Below the pieces are notes generated by a model. That model saw only the letters and a list, made by a program, of their open reading frames with translations, had not been told where the DNA came from and ran no database searches. A DNA stretch of 64,000 nucleotides from Dokdonella sp. (GTDB taxonomy: Bacteria > Pseudomonadota > Gammaproteobacteria > Xanthomonadales > Rhodanobacteraceae). Shown here in pieces: positions 9,160-18,555 of the stretch (within the stretch, counting starts at the first letter, position 1; each line of letters starts with the position of its first letter). The DNA lies in NCBI RefSeq assembly GCF_019634815.1, contig NZ_JAHCAP010000006.1, forward strand, positions 1 through 64,000, given 5' to 3'. A program made the position numbers and the translations under genes.

Positions 9160-11100
9160 ATGAAAACGCGATTGGGCCATTACGACATCGTTGCCGAACT
9201 GGGCCGCGGCGGCATGGGCGTGGTCTACAAGGGCTACGAGGCGTCGCTCAACCGTTACGTCGCGATCAAGGTGCTGGCGGAATCGCTTGCGCATGACGCT
9301 GCGATCAAGGAGCGCTTCCTGCGCGAAGCCCGCAGCATGGCCGCGCTCAACGATCCGCACATCATCCAGATCTACTTCATCGGCGAAGACGAAGGCCAGA
9401 CCTACTTCGTCATGGAGTTCGTCGAAGGCGAGTCGCTGGGCTCGATGCTCAAGCGCGACCATCGCCTGAGCGTGGAACAGGCGGCCAAGGTGATCCAGCA
9501 GACCGCGCTGGGCCTGGCGACCGCGCACGACCGCGGCGTCGTCCATCGTGACATCAAGCCCGGCAATCTCATGATTACCAAACGCGGCTCGGTCAAGATT
9601 GCCGACTTCGGCATCGCGCTGTCGAATCAGGATCTGTCCAAGAAGCTCACCACCACCGGTGAATTCGTCGGCACGCCGGGCTATCTCTCGCCCGAGGTTT
9701 GCCTGGGCAAGCCGGTCGACCAGCGCTCGGACATCTTTTCGCTCGGCATCGTGTTGTTCGAGATGCTCGCGGGCAAGATGCCGTTCAACGACGAATCGCC
9801 GCTCGGCCTGATGCTCGAAGTCGTCAAGGCCGAAATCCCCGACGTGCGCGGCCTCAACCAGGATGTCGATCCGCAGATCGCGGCGATCCTCGCCAAGATG
9901 ATCGCCAAGGATCCGGCCGACCGCTACCAGAACTGCCACGAGTTGGTCGACGAACTGGGCAAGCATCCGCTGGTCGCCAAGGGCGGCCCGATCACGGTGC
10001 AGACCAAGCTGTCGGCCGCGGCCGCGACGATGATCGGCCAGAAGACGCCGGCTTCGGCTCAGGCCGCGCTGCCGCAGACCCCGCGTACGCCGATGCCGTC
10101 ATTGGGCGCACAGGCCAACACCCACGTCACCACCAGCGGCCAGCCTTCGCCGCCACCGGTTTCGGGTGGTGCCGCGCACGCTTCCGTACTCGACCGCAAG
10201 ACGCTCGTGCACGGCCAGGCGCAACGCAACCCGGTGCTGCCGTGGGCGATCGCCGCGATCGCGTTGCTCGCTGTGGGTGGCGGTGCGTATGCGATGCGCG
10301 GCCAGGTGCCCCTGTTCGCCAGCCTGTTCGGCCAACCGGCAGCACCGACTGCCAACCTCGCTGCCAGCTCGGCACCGGCGACGGACACGGCGCCTTCGAC
10401 GGCGGTGAGCTCGACGGCCATCACGAGCACCGCGCCGACAACGACACCTCCGGCCACGACGGCGCAGACCAGCACGGATGCGCTTGCGTCGCAGGCACAG
10501 CCGGACAGCGCCACGACCGATGCCACGGGTGCACCGGCCGCACGCGCCTCGCAGGCAGGCGTCGAGGCACTGCGTGACCTGCCGGCCGCGCAGGCTGCCG
10601 CCGATGCCGCCACCGATCCGGTGCAGGTGGCAACGGCAACGCAGCCGACCAAGCCAGCCGCACCGCCACGTCCGCGCGTGCCGACCATCGCTGTCGTCGC
10701 CAGTGGTGACGACGTGATCTCCTCGCCGGCCGAGGACGCGCTGGTCGACCTGTTGCAGAGTCGTGGATTCCGCGTCATCGAAGGCGGTCGCGGTCATGGC
10801 GATTCGCCCGACCTGCGCGGACTGGCCGGCAAGGCCGATGCCGTGGTGTTCGTGCATGCGCGCCCGGTCGGTACGCAGCAGATGAACTACTACGGCCAGT
10901 CCTCGACCTTGTACACGGTCCAGCTTGGCGTGCGCGCCTACCGCGTGTCCGACCGCAGCATCCTGTGGCGCAGCGGTGGGGATCAGGTCAACTTCACCAG
11001 CCTCAATGCGGCCGAAAAGGCACGCGAAGCGATCGAGCCGCTGCTTGATCAAATCGATGGCCGGTTGGCCGAATTCCGCTCGAAAGGTCGTCGCGGCTGA
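9160..11100 (+). CDS. Membrane-anchored Ser/Thr protein kinase with extracytoplasmic domain
   Basis: Encodes 646 residues. The ATG at 9160 has a gaggag site five bases upstream and begins just before the kinase domain, so the longer frame was rejected. The kinase domain (about 8-270) has GRGGMG at 15-20, Lys37 (VAIK), HRDIKPGN at 129-136, DFG at 149-151 and SPE in the activation segment, so it should be active. A Thr/Ser/Pro/Ala-rich linker leads to one membrane helix (about 361-378), a second Thr/Ala-rich linker and a C-terminal extracytoplasmic domain (about 505-640) of unknown fold. There are no PASTA repeats. It is a different architecture from the two TPR kinases further right. A strong terminator follows at once. 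Confidence 0.93.
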   Translation: MKTRLGHYDIVAELGRGGMGVVYKGYEASLNRYVAIKVLAESLAHDAAIKERFLREARSMAALNDPHIIQIYFIGEDEGQTYFVMEFVEGESLGSMLKRDHRLSVEQAAKVIQQTALGLATAHDRGVVHRDIKPGNLMITKRGSVKIADFGIALSNQDLSKKLTTTGEFVGTPGYLSPEVCLGKPVDQRSDIFSLGIVLFEMLAGKMPFNDESPLGLMLEVVKAEIPDVRGLNQDVDPQIAAILAKMIAKDPADRYQNCHELVDELGKHPLVAKGGPITVQTKLSAAAATMIGQKTPASAQAALPQTPRTPMPSLGAQANTHVTTSGQPSPPPVSGGAAHASVLDRKTLVHGQAQRNPVLPWAIAAIALLAVGGGAYAMRGQVPLFASLFGQPAAPTANLAASSAPATDTAPSTAVSSTAITSTAPTTTPPATTAQTSTDALASQAQPDSATTDATGAPAARASQAGVEALRDLPAAQAAADAATDPVQVATATQPTKPAAPPRPRVPTIAVVASGDDVISSPAEDALVDLLQSRGFRVIEGGRGHGDSPDLRGLAGKADAVVFVHARPVGTQQMNYYGQSSTLYTVQLGVRAYRVSDRSILWRSGGDQVNFTSLNAAEKAREAIEPLLDQIDGRLAEFRSKGRRG

Positions 11101-11130
11101 GGCTCGACGCAAGTCTGGGGAGGGAGGGAA

Positions 11131-11157
11131 CGGCGCCCGCGAGGGCGCCGTTTTTTT
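11131..11157 (+). terminator. Rho-independent terminator
   Basis: A perfect GC stem (cggcgccc/gggcgccg with a short gcga-type loop, 11131-11150) is followed by seven T. It lies 31 nt after the kinase stop on the plus strand and also faces the convergent hemF gene end at 11167. Confidence 0.92.
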
Positions 11158-11166
11158 GCATCTCGA

Positions 11167-12213
<1,047 letters not shown>

Positions 12214-12473
12214 CTAGCAGCCGCGCGAACCAGGCTTGATCCCTGGCTCGCGCAACGCTGATGGTCTGCTTGCGCAATCGTGGGACGAGTCCCGACAGCG
12301 GGCTCACGAGCGCGTTGTGCAAGGCTGACGCCGAGCCCCCAACGGCGATACCGCTTGCGAGATCTCCTGCATCGCTGAGGAGATGGCGCGGATTCGTTCC
12401 AGCCTGCGCGCAGAAGACGTACGCGGCGCGGCGCCCATGCAATAATCGCGCGCCTTGATTCCGCTCGCCGCGC

Positions 12474-13667
12474 GTGCCAATCCGCATCCCTCCGCTCGCC
12501 ATCACCGCCTTCACCGCGACGACTGCGCTCGGTCACGGTCGCGCGGCCCAGCTCGACGCCTTGCGTGCGCGGCGCAGTGGTCTGCGCGTGAACGATTTCA
12601 GTGTCGAACCGTTGCCGTGTGCGATCGGGCGCGTCAATGACGTGGAAGCGGTCGAACTGCCGACTGCACTGCGCGAGCTCGACAGCCGCAACCACCGTCT
12701 GGCCTGGCTCGGCGCTCATGGTGATGGCTTTGTCGATGCGGCGCGTGCGGCGATCCAGCGTCACGGCGCCGGGCGCGTCGCGTTGCTGGTGGCGACTTCG
12801 ACCGCGAGCATCGGCGCGACCGAAAGTGCCTACACCATGCTCGAAGAGGATCGTTTTCCCGCCGCGCTCGCGCAGCCGCAACTGCATGCACCGCATTCGC
12901 TCGGTGTGTTCCTCGATCGCGTGTTCGGCGCACGCGGGCCGTGCATGACGGTGTCGACCGCGTGTTCATCGAGCGCGAAGATTTTCGCCCAAGCCGAACG
13001 CCTGATTCGACTCGGGCTCGCCGATGCGGCGATCCTCGCCGGTGTCGATTCGCTGTGTGGCAGCGTGCTGTTCGGCTTCAACGCGCTGGAACTGGTTTCG
13101 CCGCAGCCGTGCCGGCCCTTCGATCTCGCGCGCAACGGCATCTCGATCGGCGAGGCTGCCGGATTTGCGCTGCTCGAACGCGAGGGTGCGCCCGGCGCAC
13201 CGCGCCTGATCGGCCACGGCGAGTCCTCCGACGCGCATCACATGTCGACGCCGCATCCGCAAGGTCTGGGCGCAAGGCTCGCGATCGCAGCCGCGCTCGA
13301 ACGTGCGGCCATCGAAGCCAACGCAGTCGATTACATCAACCTGCACGGCACCGCGACGCCGAAGAACGACGAGGTCGAAGCCGCGGTGCTCGCCGATCTG
13401 TTTCCACCGGGCACACGCGCGAGTTCGACCAAGGGATGGACTGGCCACACGCTCGGCGCCGCGGGCATCGTCGAGGCCGTCTTCAGCCTGCTCGCACTCG
13501 AAGCCGGTCTCGTGCCCGGCACGCTCAACACCGGCACGCCCGAGCCGATCTGCGCGGCGCAGCTTGCACTCGCCAACGAGGATCGTGCGCTGCGCATCGC
13601 GCTGAGTCATTCCTTCGGCTTCGGCGGCAACAACTGCGTGCTCGCGTTTGCGCGGGGTGCGGCATGA
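12474..13667 (+). CDS. Beta-ketoacyl-ACP synthase (aryl-polyene-like)
   Basis: Encodes 397 residues from a GTG at 12474. The thiolase fold and the Cys-His-His triad of FabF/KAS II enzymes are complete: Cys164 in STACSSS, His291 in LHGTATPKND and His325 in GWTGHTLG; GFGGNN closes the protein. It would condense malonyl-ACP with an acyl or aryl chain. The first of three overlapping genes (ATGA junctions at 13664 and 14410) whose next members are a ketosynthase-like partner and a GT2 enzyme. This set recalls aryl polyene/xanthomonadin clusters, where paired KS and KS-like subunits act together. An AATAAT near 12441 could be a -10. Confidence 0.88.
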   Translation: MPIRIPPLAITAFTATTALGHGRAAQLDALRARRSGLRVNDFSVEPLPCAIGRVNDVEAVELPTALRELDSRNHRLAWLGAHGDGFVDAARAAIQRHGAGRVALLVATSTASIGATESAYTMLEEDRFPAALAQPQLHAPHSLGVFLDRVFGARGPCMTVSTACSSSAKIFAQAERLIRLGLADAAILAGVDSLCGSVLFGFNALELVSPQPCRPFDLARNGISIGEAAGFALLEREGAPGAPRLIGHGESSDAHHMSTPHPQGLGARLAIAAALERAAIEANAVDYINLHGTATPKNDEVEAAVLADLFPPGTRASSTKGWTGHTLGAAGIVEAVFSLLALEAGLVPGTLNTGTPEPICAAQLALANEDRALRIALSHSFGFGGNNCVLAFARGAA

Positions 13668-14413
13668 GAACGCTCGACGTGCGCGTGAGCGGCATCGGCG
13701 CCTGGTCGCCGGCGCAGGCCGATTGGCCACGACTGCGCGAGTGGCTGCGCGGTCAGGGCGGCGAGTCCGTGCCGGCAGCACGGCCTGCGGCGGCGGTCCT
13801 GCCGCAGGCTGAGCGTCGCCGCGCACCCGCGACCGTGCTGCTCGCGTGCGAAGTCGCGGCGCAGGCTTGCGCCGCTGCGGATCGTGATGCCGCGAGCCTG
13901 CCTTGCGTGTTCGCCTCCAGCTTCGGCGAGGTCGCGATCAGCGACGAGATGTGCGCCACGCTCGCACGGGCGCCACGCGAGCTGTCGCCAACGCGCTTCC
14001 ACAATTCCGTGCATAACGCGCCGGTCGGCTACTGGACGCAGGCGGTGCATTGCCATGCGTCCTCGAACGCGCTCTCGGCCTGGCACGGCACGCTCGCTGC
14101 AGGCCTGCTCGAAGCCGCCGCGCTCGCGCATGCCGACGCGACGCCGGTGCTGCTGGTGGTCTATGACGCCGCCGCGAACGGCCCGCTTGCGAACTTGCTC
14201 GGCGCCGATGCGAGCCTTGCCTTCGCGCTCGTGCTCGAACCCGCTGCGGACGCGCGGGGCGCATGCCTGCGACTGCACCATGCAGGCAGCGATGACGACG
14301 CAGCCACACACAGCGGAATCGACCTGTTGCGCGCGCTTGCGCAGCCGCGGCGGGCGCATCTGCAACTGGCCGCGGGCGATGGCCGCGTGCTCGAAGTCGA
14401 GGTCGTGCCATGA
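13664..14413 (+). CDS. Beta-ketoacyl synthase chain-length-factor-like protein
   Basis: Encodes 249 residues, starting at the ATGA overlap with the ketosynthase. It looks like the N-terminal-half ketosynthase fold (Pfam 'ketoacyl-synt_2' type, about 240 residues): FHNSVHNAPVGYW and HASSNALSAWHG replace the usual active-site Cys segment, with Ser in the nucleophile region and no catalytic cysteine visible. Such proteins are non-catalytic partners that set chain length in aryl polyene systems. It overlaps the GT2 gene by ATGA. Family assignment is from recalled motif layout. Confidence 0.8.
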   Translation: MRTLDVRVSGIGAWSPAQADWPRLREWLRGQGGESVPAARPAAAVLPQAERRRAPATVLLACEVAAQACAAADRDAASLPCVFASSFGEVAISDEMCATLARAPRELSPTRFHNSVHNAPVGYWTQAVHCHASSNALSAWHGTLAAGLLEAAALAHADATPVLLVVYDAAANGPLANLLGADASLAFALVLEPAADARGACLRLHHAGSDDDAATHSGIDLLRALAQPRRAHLQLAAGDGRVLEVEVVP

Positions 14414-15174
14414 GCGCAACCGACCCCGACAAGATCGCCGTGGTGATCCCCGCGCTCAACGAGGAGAGTGCGATCCGCGGCGTGGTCGAATCCGTGCTCG
14501 CGATCTGTCCACACGTGATCGTGATCGACGATGGTTCCACCGATGCGACGCTCGAACGCATCGCCGATCTCCCGGTCACCGTGATTCGCCACGCCACGCC
14601 GCTGGGCAAGGGCCAGGGCCTGCGCGATGGGTTCCGCAAGGCGCTCGAGCTCGGCTTCGATGCGGTCATCGCGATGGACGGCGACGGCCAGCATCTGGCC
14701 TGCGACATTCCGCGCCTGCTCGCCGCTGCGCGCGCCTACCCCGAGCACATCGTGATCGGCGCGCGCATCCGCAACAAGGACAATCAGCCGACCGCGCGCC
14801 GACGCGCGAACGCGGTCGCCGACTGGGGCATTTCCTGGGGTTGCGGGATTCCGATCGCAGACACCCAGAGCGGCCAGCGCTATTACCCGCGCGCCGCGCT
14901 CGATCTCGTCGATTTTCCGGCCGATGACTTCGTGTTCGAAGCGGCCTTGCTGATTGCAGCGACGCGCGAGAGGAACATCGGCGTGGTCTCGGTGCCGATC
15001 GACTCGCGCTACCACGGCGAATTCCGCGGCAGCCACTTCCGCCCGGTGCGCGATGTGACGCGCATCACCTGGTACACGATCAAGCGCGTGGTGCATTACG
15101 GCTCGGTGGTCGACAGCTACCGCCGCTCACACTCGACGCCGCCACTGATCTTCGATCCACCGGGCGATGCCTGA
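14410..15174 (+). CDS. Family 2 glycosyltransferase (polyprenol-phosphate type)
   Basis: Encodes 254 residues. The GT-A nucleotide-binding motif VVIPALNEES is at about 11-20, followed by IDDGSTD and the metal-binding MDGDGQH (DXD-like) segment. The first ~210 residues resemble dolichyl-phosphate mannose/glucose synthase-like GT2 enzymes, with no C-terminal membrane helices, so it is a soluble or peripheral enzyme. As last gene of the ketosynthase operon it may glycosylate or transfer a sugar in polyene pigment assembly, as GT2 genes do in xanthomonadin clusters. It ends 4 nt before the convergent ogt gene. Confidence 0.87.
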   Translation: MSATDPDKIAVVIPALNEESAIRGVVESVLAICPHVIVIDDGSTDATLERIADLPVTVIRHATPLGKGQGLRDGFRKALELGFDAVIAMDGDGQHLACDIPRLLAAARAYPEHIVIGARIRNKDNQPTARRRANAVADWGISWGCGIPIADTQSGQRYYPRAALDLVDFPADDFVFEAALLIAATRERNIGVVSVPIDSRYHGEFRGSHFRPVRDVTRITWYTIKRVVHYGSVVDSYRRSHSTPPLIFDPPGDA

Positions 15175-15178
15175 TCGT

Positions 15179-15664
15179 TCATGCCCACAATGGCCGCTGC
15201 TTGCGCTCGTGTTCGAGCAACCACTGTTTGACCGGCAGGCCGCCACCGAAGCCGACGAGTTTGTCATTGGCGCCAATCACGCGATGACAGGGCACGACGA
15301 TCGGCAAGGGATTGGCGCCGTTGGCCGCACCGACGGCGCGACTCGCTGCGGGATTGCCGATGCGGCGCGCGAGTTCGCCGTAGCTGATCGTTTCGCCGTA
15401 GGCAATCTGCGTGAGCGCGCGCCACACCGATTTTCGAAATGGCGTGCCGCTCGCCGCGAGCGGCAGGTTGAAGTGCTGCAACTTGCCATCGAAGTAGGCG
15501 CGCAGTTGCGCGAGCACCGGATCGAGCAGGTCACCACCGCGCTGCCAGTGTGGCTCGACGACCGCATCCCGGTCGGCTTGATCGAAGCGGATGTGGTGCA
15601 GGCCATCGACATCGACGGCGATGAGCAACTGGCCGATCGGGGTCTTGAGCAGGTCGTATTGCAT
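15179..15664 (-). CDS. ogt: Methylated-DNA-[protein]-cysteine S-methyltransferase
   Basis: Encodes 161 residues. The ATG at 15664 has GGAAGC seven bases upstream, and homologues begin at MQYD; the longer frame reaching 15766 was rejected. The alkyl-acceptor cysteine is Cys126 in the invariant PCHRV motif, with the helix-turn-helix segment SYGELARRIG upstream and the EN-like late motif region VGFGGGLPVK. The protein removes methyl groups from O6-methylguanine by suicide transfer. It lies 59 nt downstream of the Ada-AlkA fusion on the same strand, forming an alkylation-damage repair unit. Confidence 0.95.
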   Translation of the reverse strand: MQYDLLKTPIGQLLIAVDVDGLHHIRFDQADRDAVVEPHWQRGGDLLDPVLAQLRAYFDGKLQHFNLPLAASGTPFRKSVWRALTQIAYGETISYGELARRIGNPAASRAVGAANGANPLPIVVPCHRVIGANDKLVGFGGGLPVKQWLLEHERKQRPLWA

Positions 15665-15723
15665 GGTGTTGCTTCCGGTAGTTTGCGATTTGAGAGAGTC
15701 AATCGGGGTCAGTGTTGCAGCGC

Positions 15724-17187
15724 TCAACTCGCGCGCCACAGCAGCATCACCGCGTAGGCGCGCCACGGGCGCCAGCGTTCGCTGAGTGTTTCCAGCTCGC
15801 GCGTGGTCAAGGTGAGACCGGCACCAGCGACGCGGCGCAGGATGAGATCGGCCGCAGGGAACGCATCGGGCTGCGACAGCGCGCGCATCGCGATGTAGTG
15901 CGCGGTCCAGGCGCCGATTCCGGGCAATGCGATGAGACTGTCGACGAAATCGCCGATGGTCTGTTCGGGCCGGAACGCAACGCGCCCCTCGACCACCGCC
16001 TGCGCCAGCGTGCGGATCGTCGCCGCGCGTGCGCGCGTGAGACCCTGCGCTTCGAGCGGCGCTTGGGCAAGCTGCGTTGCGTTTGGAAACAGCACCGCGA
16101 CATCGGCTGGCGCGCCAGCGGAATTGGGCTGGCCATACGCGCTGGCCACGCGCGCGGCGAGCGTGCGCGCCGCGGCGACGCTGACCTGCTGGCCGAGCAC
16201 CGCGCGTACCGCAAGTTCAAAACCATCCCAGGCGCCGGGCAAGCGCTGTCCGGGCCAGCGCTTGATCAGCGGGCCGAGCAAGCCATCGCCCGCGAACGCA
16301 GTCCGCAGTTCACGTGGATCGGCATCGAGATCGAACATGCGGCGCACACGCGCAGCGATCGTGCCCAGCGCCTGCGTGCGCGGGTGATGCAGGTGCAATG
16401 CGAGCGCCGGCTCGCGGCCAAGCATGCGCACTTCGAACCAGCCCGGCTCACCATCGACGACGATGCTGCGTCGATAGCCCTGCGTCGTGACCGCCTCCAC
16501 GCCGGGAATCACGCGGCGCGCATGGAAGGCAAGCATCTGCGCGAAATCGAACGGTGCGCGCCACGGCAGACTCAGCACGATCGCGGCGGTGTCCGCACGG
16601 GTCGGCGCAGCGCTGCGGCGCAATTCGCGCGGGGCCCGGCCCCAGGCTGCTGCAACGGCGGCATTGAAACGACGCAGGCTCGCATACCCCGCAGCTTGCG
16701 CGACCTGCGTGATCGGCAAGTGCGTTTCCAGCAGCAATTGCTTGGCAAACAACAGGCGCCGCGTCGCCGCGACCTCGAGCGGGCTTGCACCCAGTTCCTG
16801 TGCGAACAGGCGGCGCAGATGACGCTCGCCAACACCGACGCGCCGGGCGAGGTCGGCGAGCGAACCACGATCGAGCGCACCCAGTTCGATCAGGCGCAGC
16901 GCACCCGTGACGAGTTCACTGCGCGCGCGATGCAGGGGCGAGCCTGGCGCGGCTTCGGGCCGGCAACGCAGGCAGGGTCGAAAGCCCGCGGCCGCAGCCG
17001 CTGCAGCGCTGTCGAAATAGCGCACGTTCGCGGCCTTGGGTGCGGGCGCCGGACACACCGGACGGCAATAGATCCCGGTCGAGGTGACGGCCGTGAAGAA
17101 CAGGCCATCGAAGCGCGCGTCGCGCGTGCGTCGCGCACGTTCGCAGGCACGCGGATCGATGCGGCAAGTGGCGAGCGTCTCGGACAT
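15724..17187 (-). CDS. Ada regulatory domain-AraC-AlkA fusion: alkylation response regulator and 3-methyladenine DNA glycosylase
   Basis: Encodes 487 residues in three parts. The N-terminal Ada zinc domain (about 10-80) has four cysteines, YCRPVC and CLRC, that sense methylphosphotriesters. An AraC-type helix-turn-helix domain follows (about 85-190, with RLLFAKQLLLET and AGYASLRRFNAAV). The C-terminal AlkA part (about 200-485) has the helix-hairpin-helix LPGIGAWTAHYIAMR with the later catalytic Asp expected in the FPAADLILRR segment. It would both activate repair genes and excise alkylated bases. It heads the unit with ogt. The start ATG at 17187 is the first in frame. Confidence 0.94.
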   Translation of the reverse strand: MSETLATCRIDPRACERARRTRDARFDGLFFTAVTSTGIYCRPVCPAPAPKAANVRYFDSAAAAAAAGFRPCLRCRPEAAPGSPLHRARSELVTGALRLIELGALDRGSLADLARRVGVGERHLRRLFAQELGASPLEVAATRRLLFAKQLLLETHLPITQVAQAAGYASLRRFNAAVAAAWGRAPRELRRSAAPTRADTAAIVLSLPWRAPFDFAQMLAFHARRVIPGVEAVTTQGYRRSIVVDGEPGWFEVRMLGREPALALHLHHPRTQALGTIAARVRRMFDLDADPRELRTAFAGDGLLGPLIKRWPGQRLPGAWDGFELAVRAVLGQQVSVAAARTLAARVASAYGQPNSAGAPADVAVLFPNATQLAQAPLEAQGLTRARAATIRTLAQAVVEGRVAFRPEQTIGDFVDSLIALPGIGAWTAHYIAMRALSQPDAFPAADLILRRVAGAGLTLTTRELETLSERWRPWRAYAVMLLWRAS

Positions 17188-17251
17188 GCGACCATCCTAG
17201 CGCGACCACGCCCCGCAAACTCGCCGTTTTCGGCTGTCAATTCCGCAGCGT

Positions 17252-18031
17252 TCAGAAGCCGTAGCGCAGGAATCCGCCATCCACCGCGATGCATTCGCCG
17301 GTCACGTAGCTCGACGCCGGCAGGCACAGGAACGCGACCGCGCCGGCGACTTCCTCGGGTTCGCCGATACGGCCCATCGGCGTGCGCAGCAGCACTTCGT
17401 CGAGATAGTCCGGATCAGCGAGCGCGCCTTCGGTACGGCGCGTGCGGATGTACCACGGCGCGACCGCGTTCACGCGGATGCCGTCCTCGGCCCACTCGCA
17501 AGCGAGGTTGCGCGTGAGCTGGTGCAGGGCGGCCTTGGCGAGGCCATACGGCGCGCCAGTGCGCACATGGGTGAGGCCCGAGACCGAGCCGACGTTGACG
17601 ATCGCGGCATGGCCATGCTCGGCGAGTTGCGCATGCGCGAGCCGGCACATCTCGAACGCACACAGCACGTTCGCCTCGATCAGGGCGCGGATCTCATCGG
17701 CTTCGTAGTCGAGCGCGGGCTTGCGCTGGTTCGCGCCGACGTTGTTGACGAGGATCGACAGTTCCACGCCGAGGTCGGCGATCCAGTCGAATACTTCCAG
17801 ACGCTGTTCGGGTGACACCAGATCGGCGTCGCAGGCAGCAATGTTTCGCTGCGGAAACTCCTCGGAGAGTTCCGCGCGGACTTGCTCCAGCTGCGCTTCG
17901 TCGCGCGCGACCAGCAGCACATCGGCGCCCAGTGTCGCGAGTTCGCGCGCGCAGGCCAGGCCGATGCCGCGGCTGGCGCCGGTGACGAGGGCAGTGCGGC
18001 CATCGAGCCGCCAGCGTGAATCATGGGTCAT
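17252..18031 (-). CDS. Short-chain dehydrogenase/reductase (tropinone-reductase-like)
   Basis: Encodes 259 residues from ATG 18031, which has an AAGGAGG site directly upstream; the upstream extension to 18502 was rejected for that reason. The NAD(P)-binding TGASRGIG motif is at about 19-26, the NNVGANQ motif follows, and the catalytic Ser (GSVSG) and YGLAK are present; the C-terminus is the typical GGFLRYGF. It belongs to classical SDRs close to tropinone-reductase-like proteins. Substrate unknown. It is divergent from the small lipoprotein gene at 18107. Confidence 0.9.
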   Translation of the reverse strand: MTHDSRWRLDGRTALVTGASRGIGLACARELATLGADVLLVARDEAQLEQVRAELSEEFPQRNIAACDADLVSPEQRLEVFDWIADLGVELSILVNNVGANQRKPALDYEADEIRALIEANVLCAFEMCRLAHAQLAEHGHAAIVNVGSVSGLTHVRTGAPYGLAKAALHQLTRNLACEWAEDGIRVNAVAPWYIRTRRTEGALADPDYLDEVLLRTPMGRIGEPEEVAGAVAFLCLPASSYVTGECIAVDGGFLRYGF

Positions 18032-18106
18032 GCATCCTCCTTGCGCTTGTCGCGCGCGATCCAGCGGCGCAGACTTTAGCGGATTGCCCGCCAACGGAGC
18101 CGCGCC

Positions 18107-18340
18107 ATGATCCGCACCTGCCTGCTCGCCGCCAGCCTGCTCACGCTCACAGCCTGCGGCGGCACACCGCCTCCGGCCGAGGCCGACAAGGCCGCCGCGC
18201 CTGCACCCGAACAGCGCCAGAAAACCGTATTCGATGACCAGCTCAAGGCGCTCGACAAGGCCAAGGGCGTCGAGCAGCAGCTGCAGAAGGAAAAGGAAGC
18301 GCAGGATCGCGCGATCGAGGCGCAGGAGAAAGGCGGTTGA
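18107..18340 (+). CDS. Small lipoprotein with predicted coiled coil
   Basis: Encodes 77 residues. It has a lipobox (LTAC, Cys17), a Pro/Ala-rich segment, then a charged helix from about residue 38 ([20 protein letters not shown]) that looks like a coiled coil. Such short Lpp-like lipoproteins sit in the outer membrane or periplasm. Function is unknown. Ribosome site is weak (gagccgcgcc). Confidence 0.72.
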   Translation: MIRTCLLAASLLTLTACGGTPPPAEADKAAAPAPEQRQKTVFDDQLKALDKAKGVEQQLQKEKEAQDRAIEAQEKGG

Positions 18341-18555
18341 TGCGCGCGTGACGATGTCGTCGCGTCCGGGCCCTGGGGCGGCTTGGCGCGCATGAGTCCC
18401 GGGCGGGCCCGATGGCGCGTCAGCGGGTCCGTTCGAGTCGGCAATCGCGACAAGGCGCATTCCGGCCCGCTCAATGGTGCGGCGCACCTTTGCGTGCGCC
18501 AATCACGGGTCTAGGCTCGCGCCAAGCCCGCGCGGCGCGTTGAACCGAGGCAGAC

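Noticed and set aside
15712..17517. Plus-strand open frame over the ada-alkA region
   Set aside because: Antisense shadow of the Ada-AlkA fusion and ogt promoter region.
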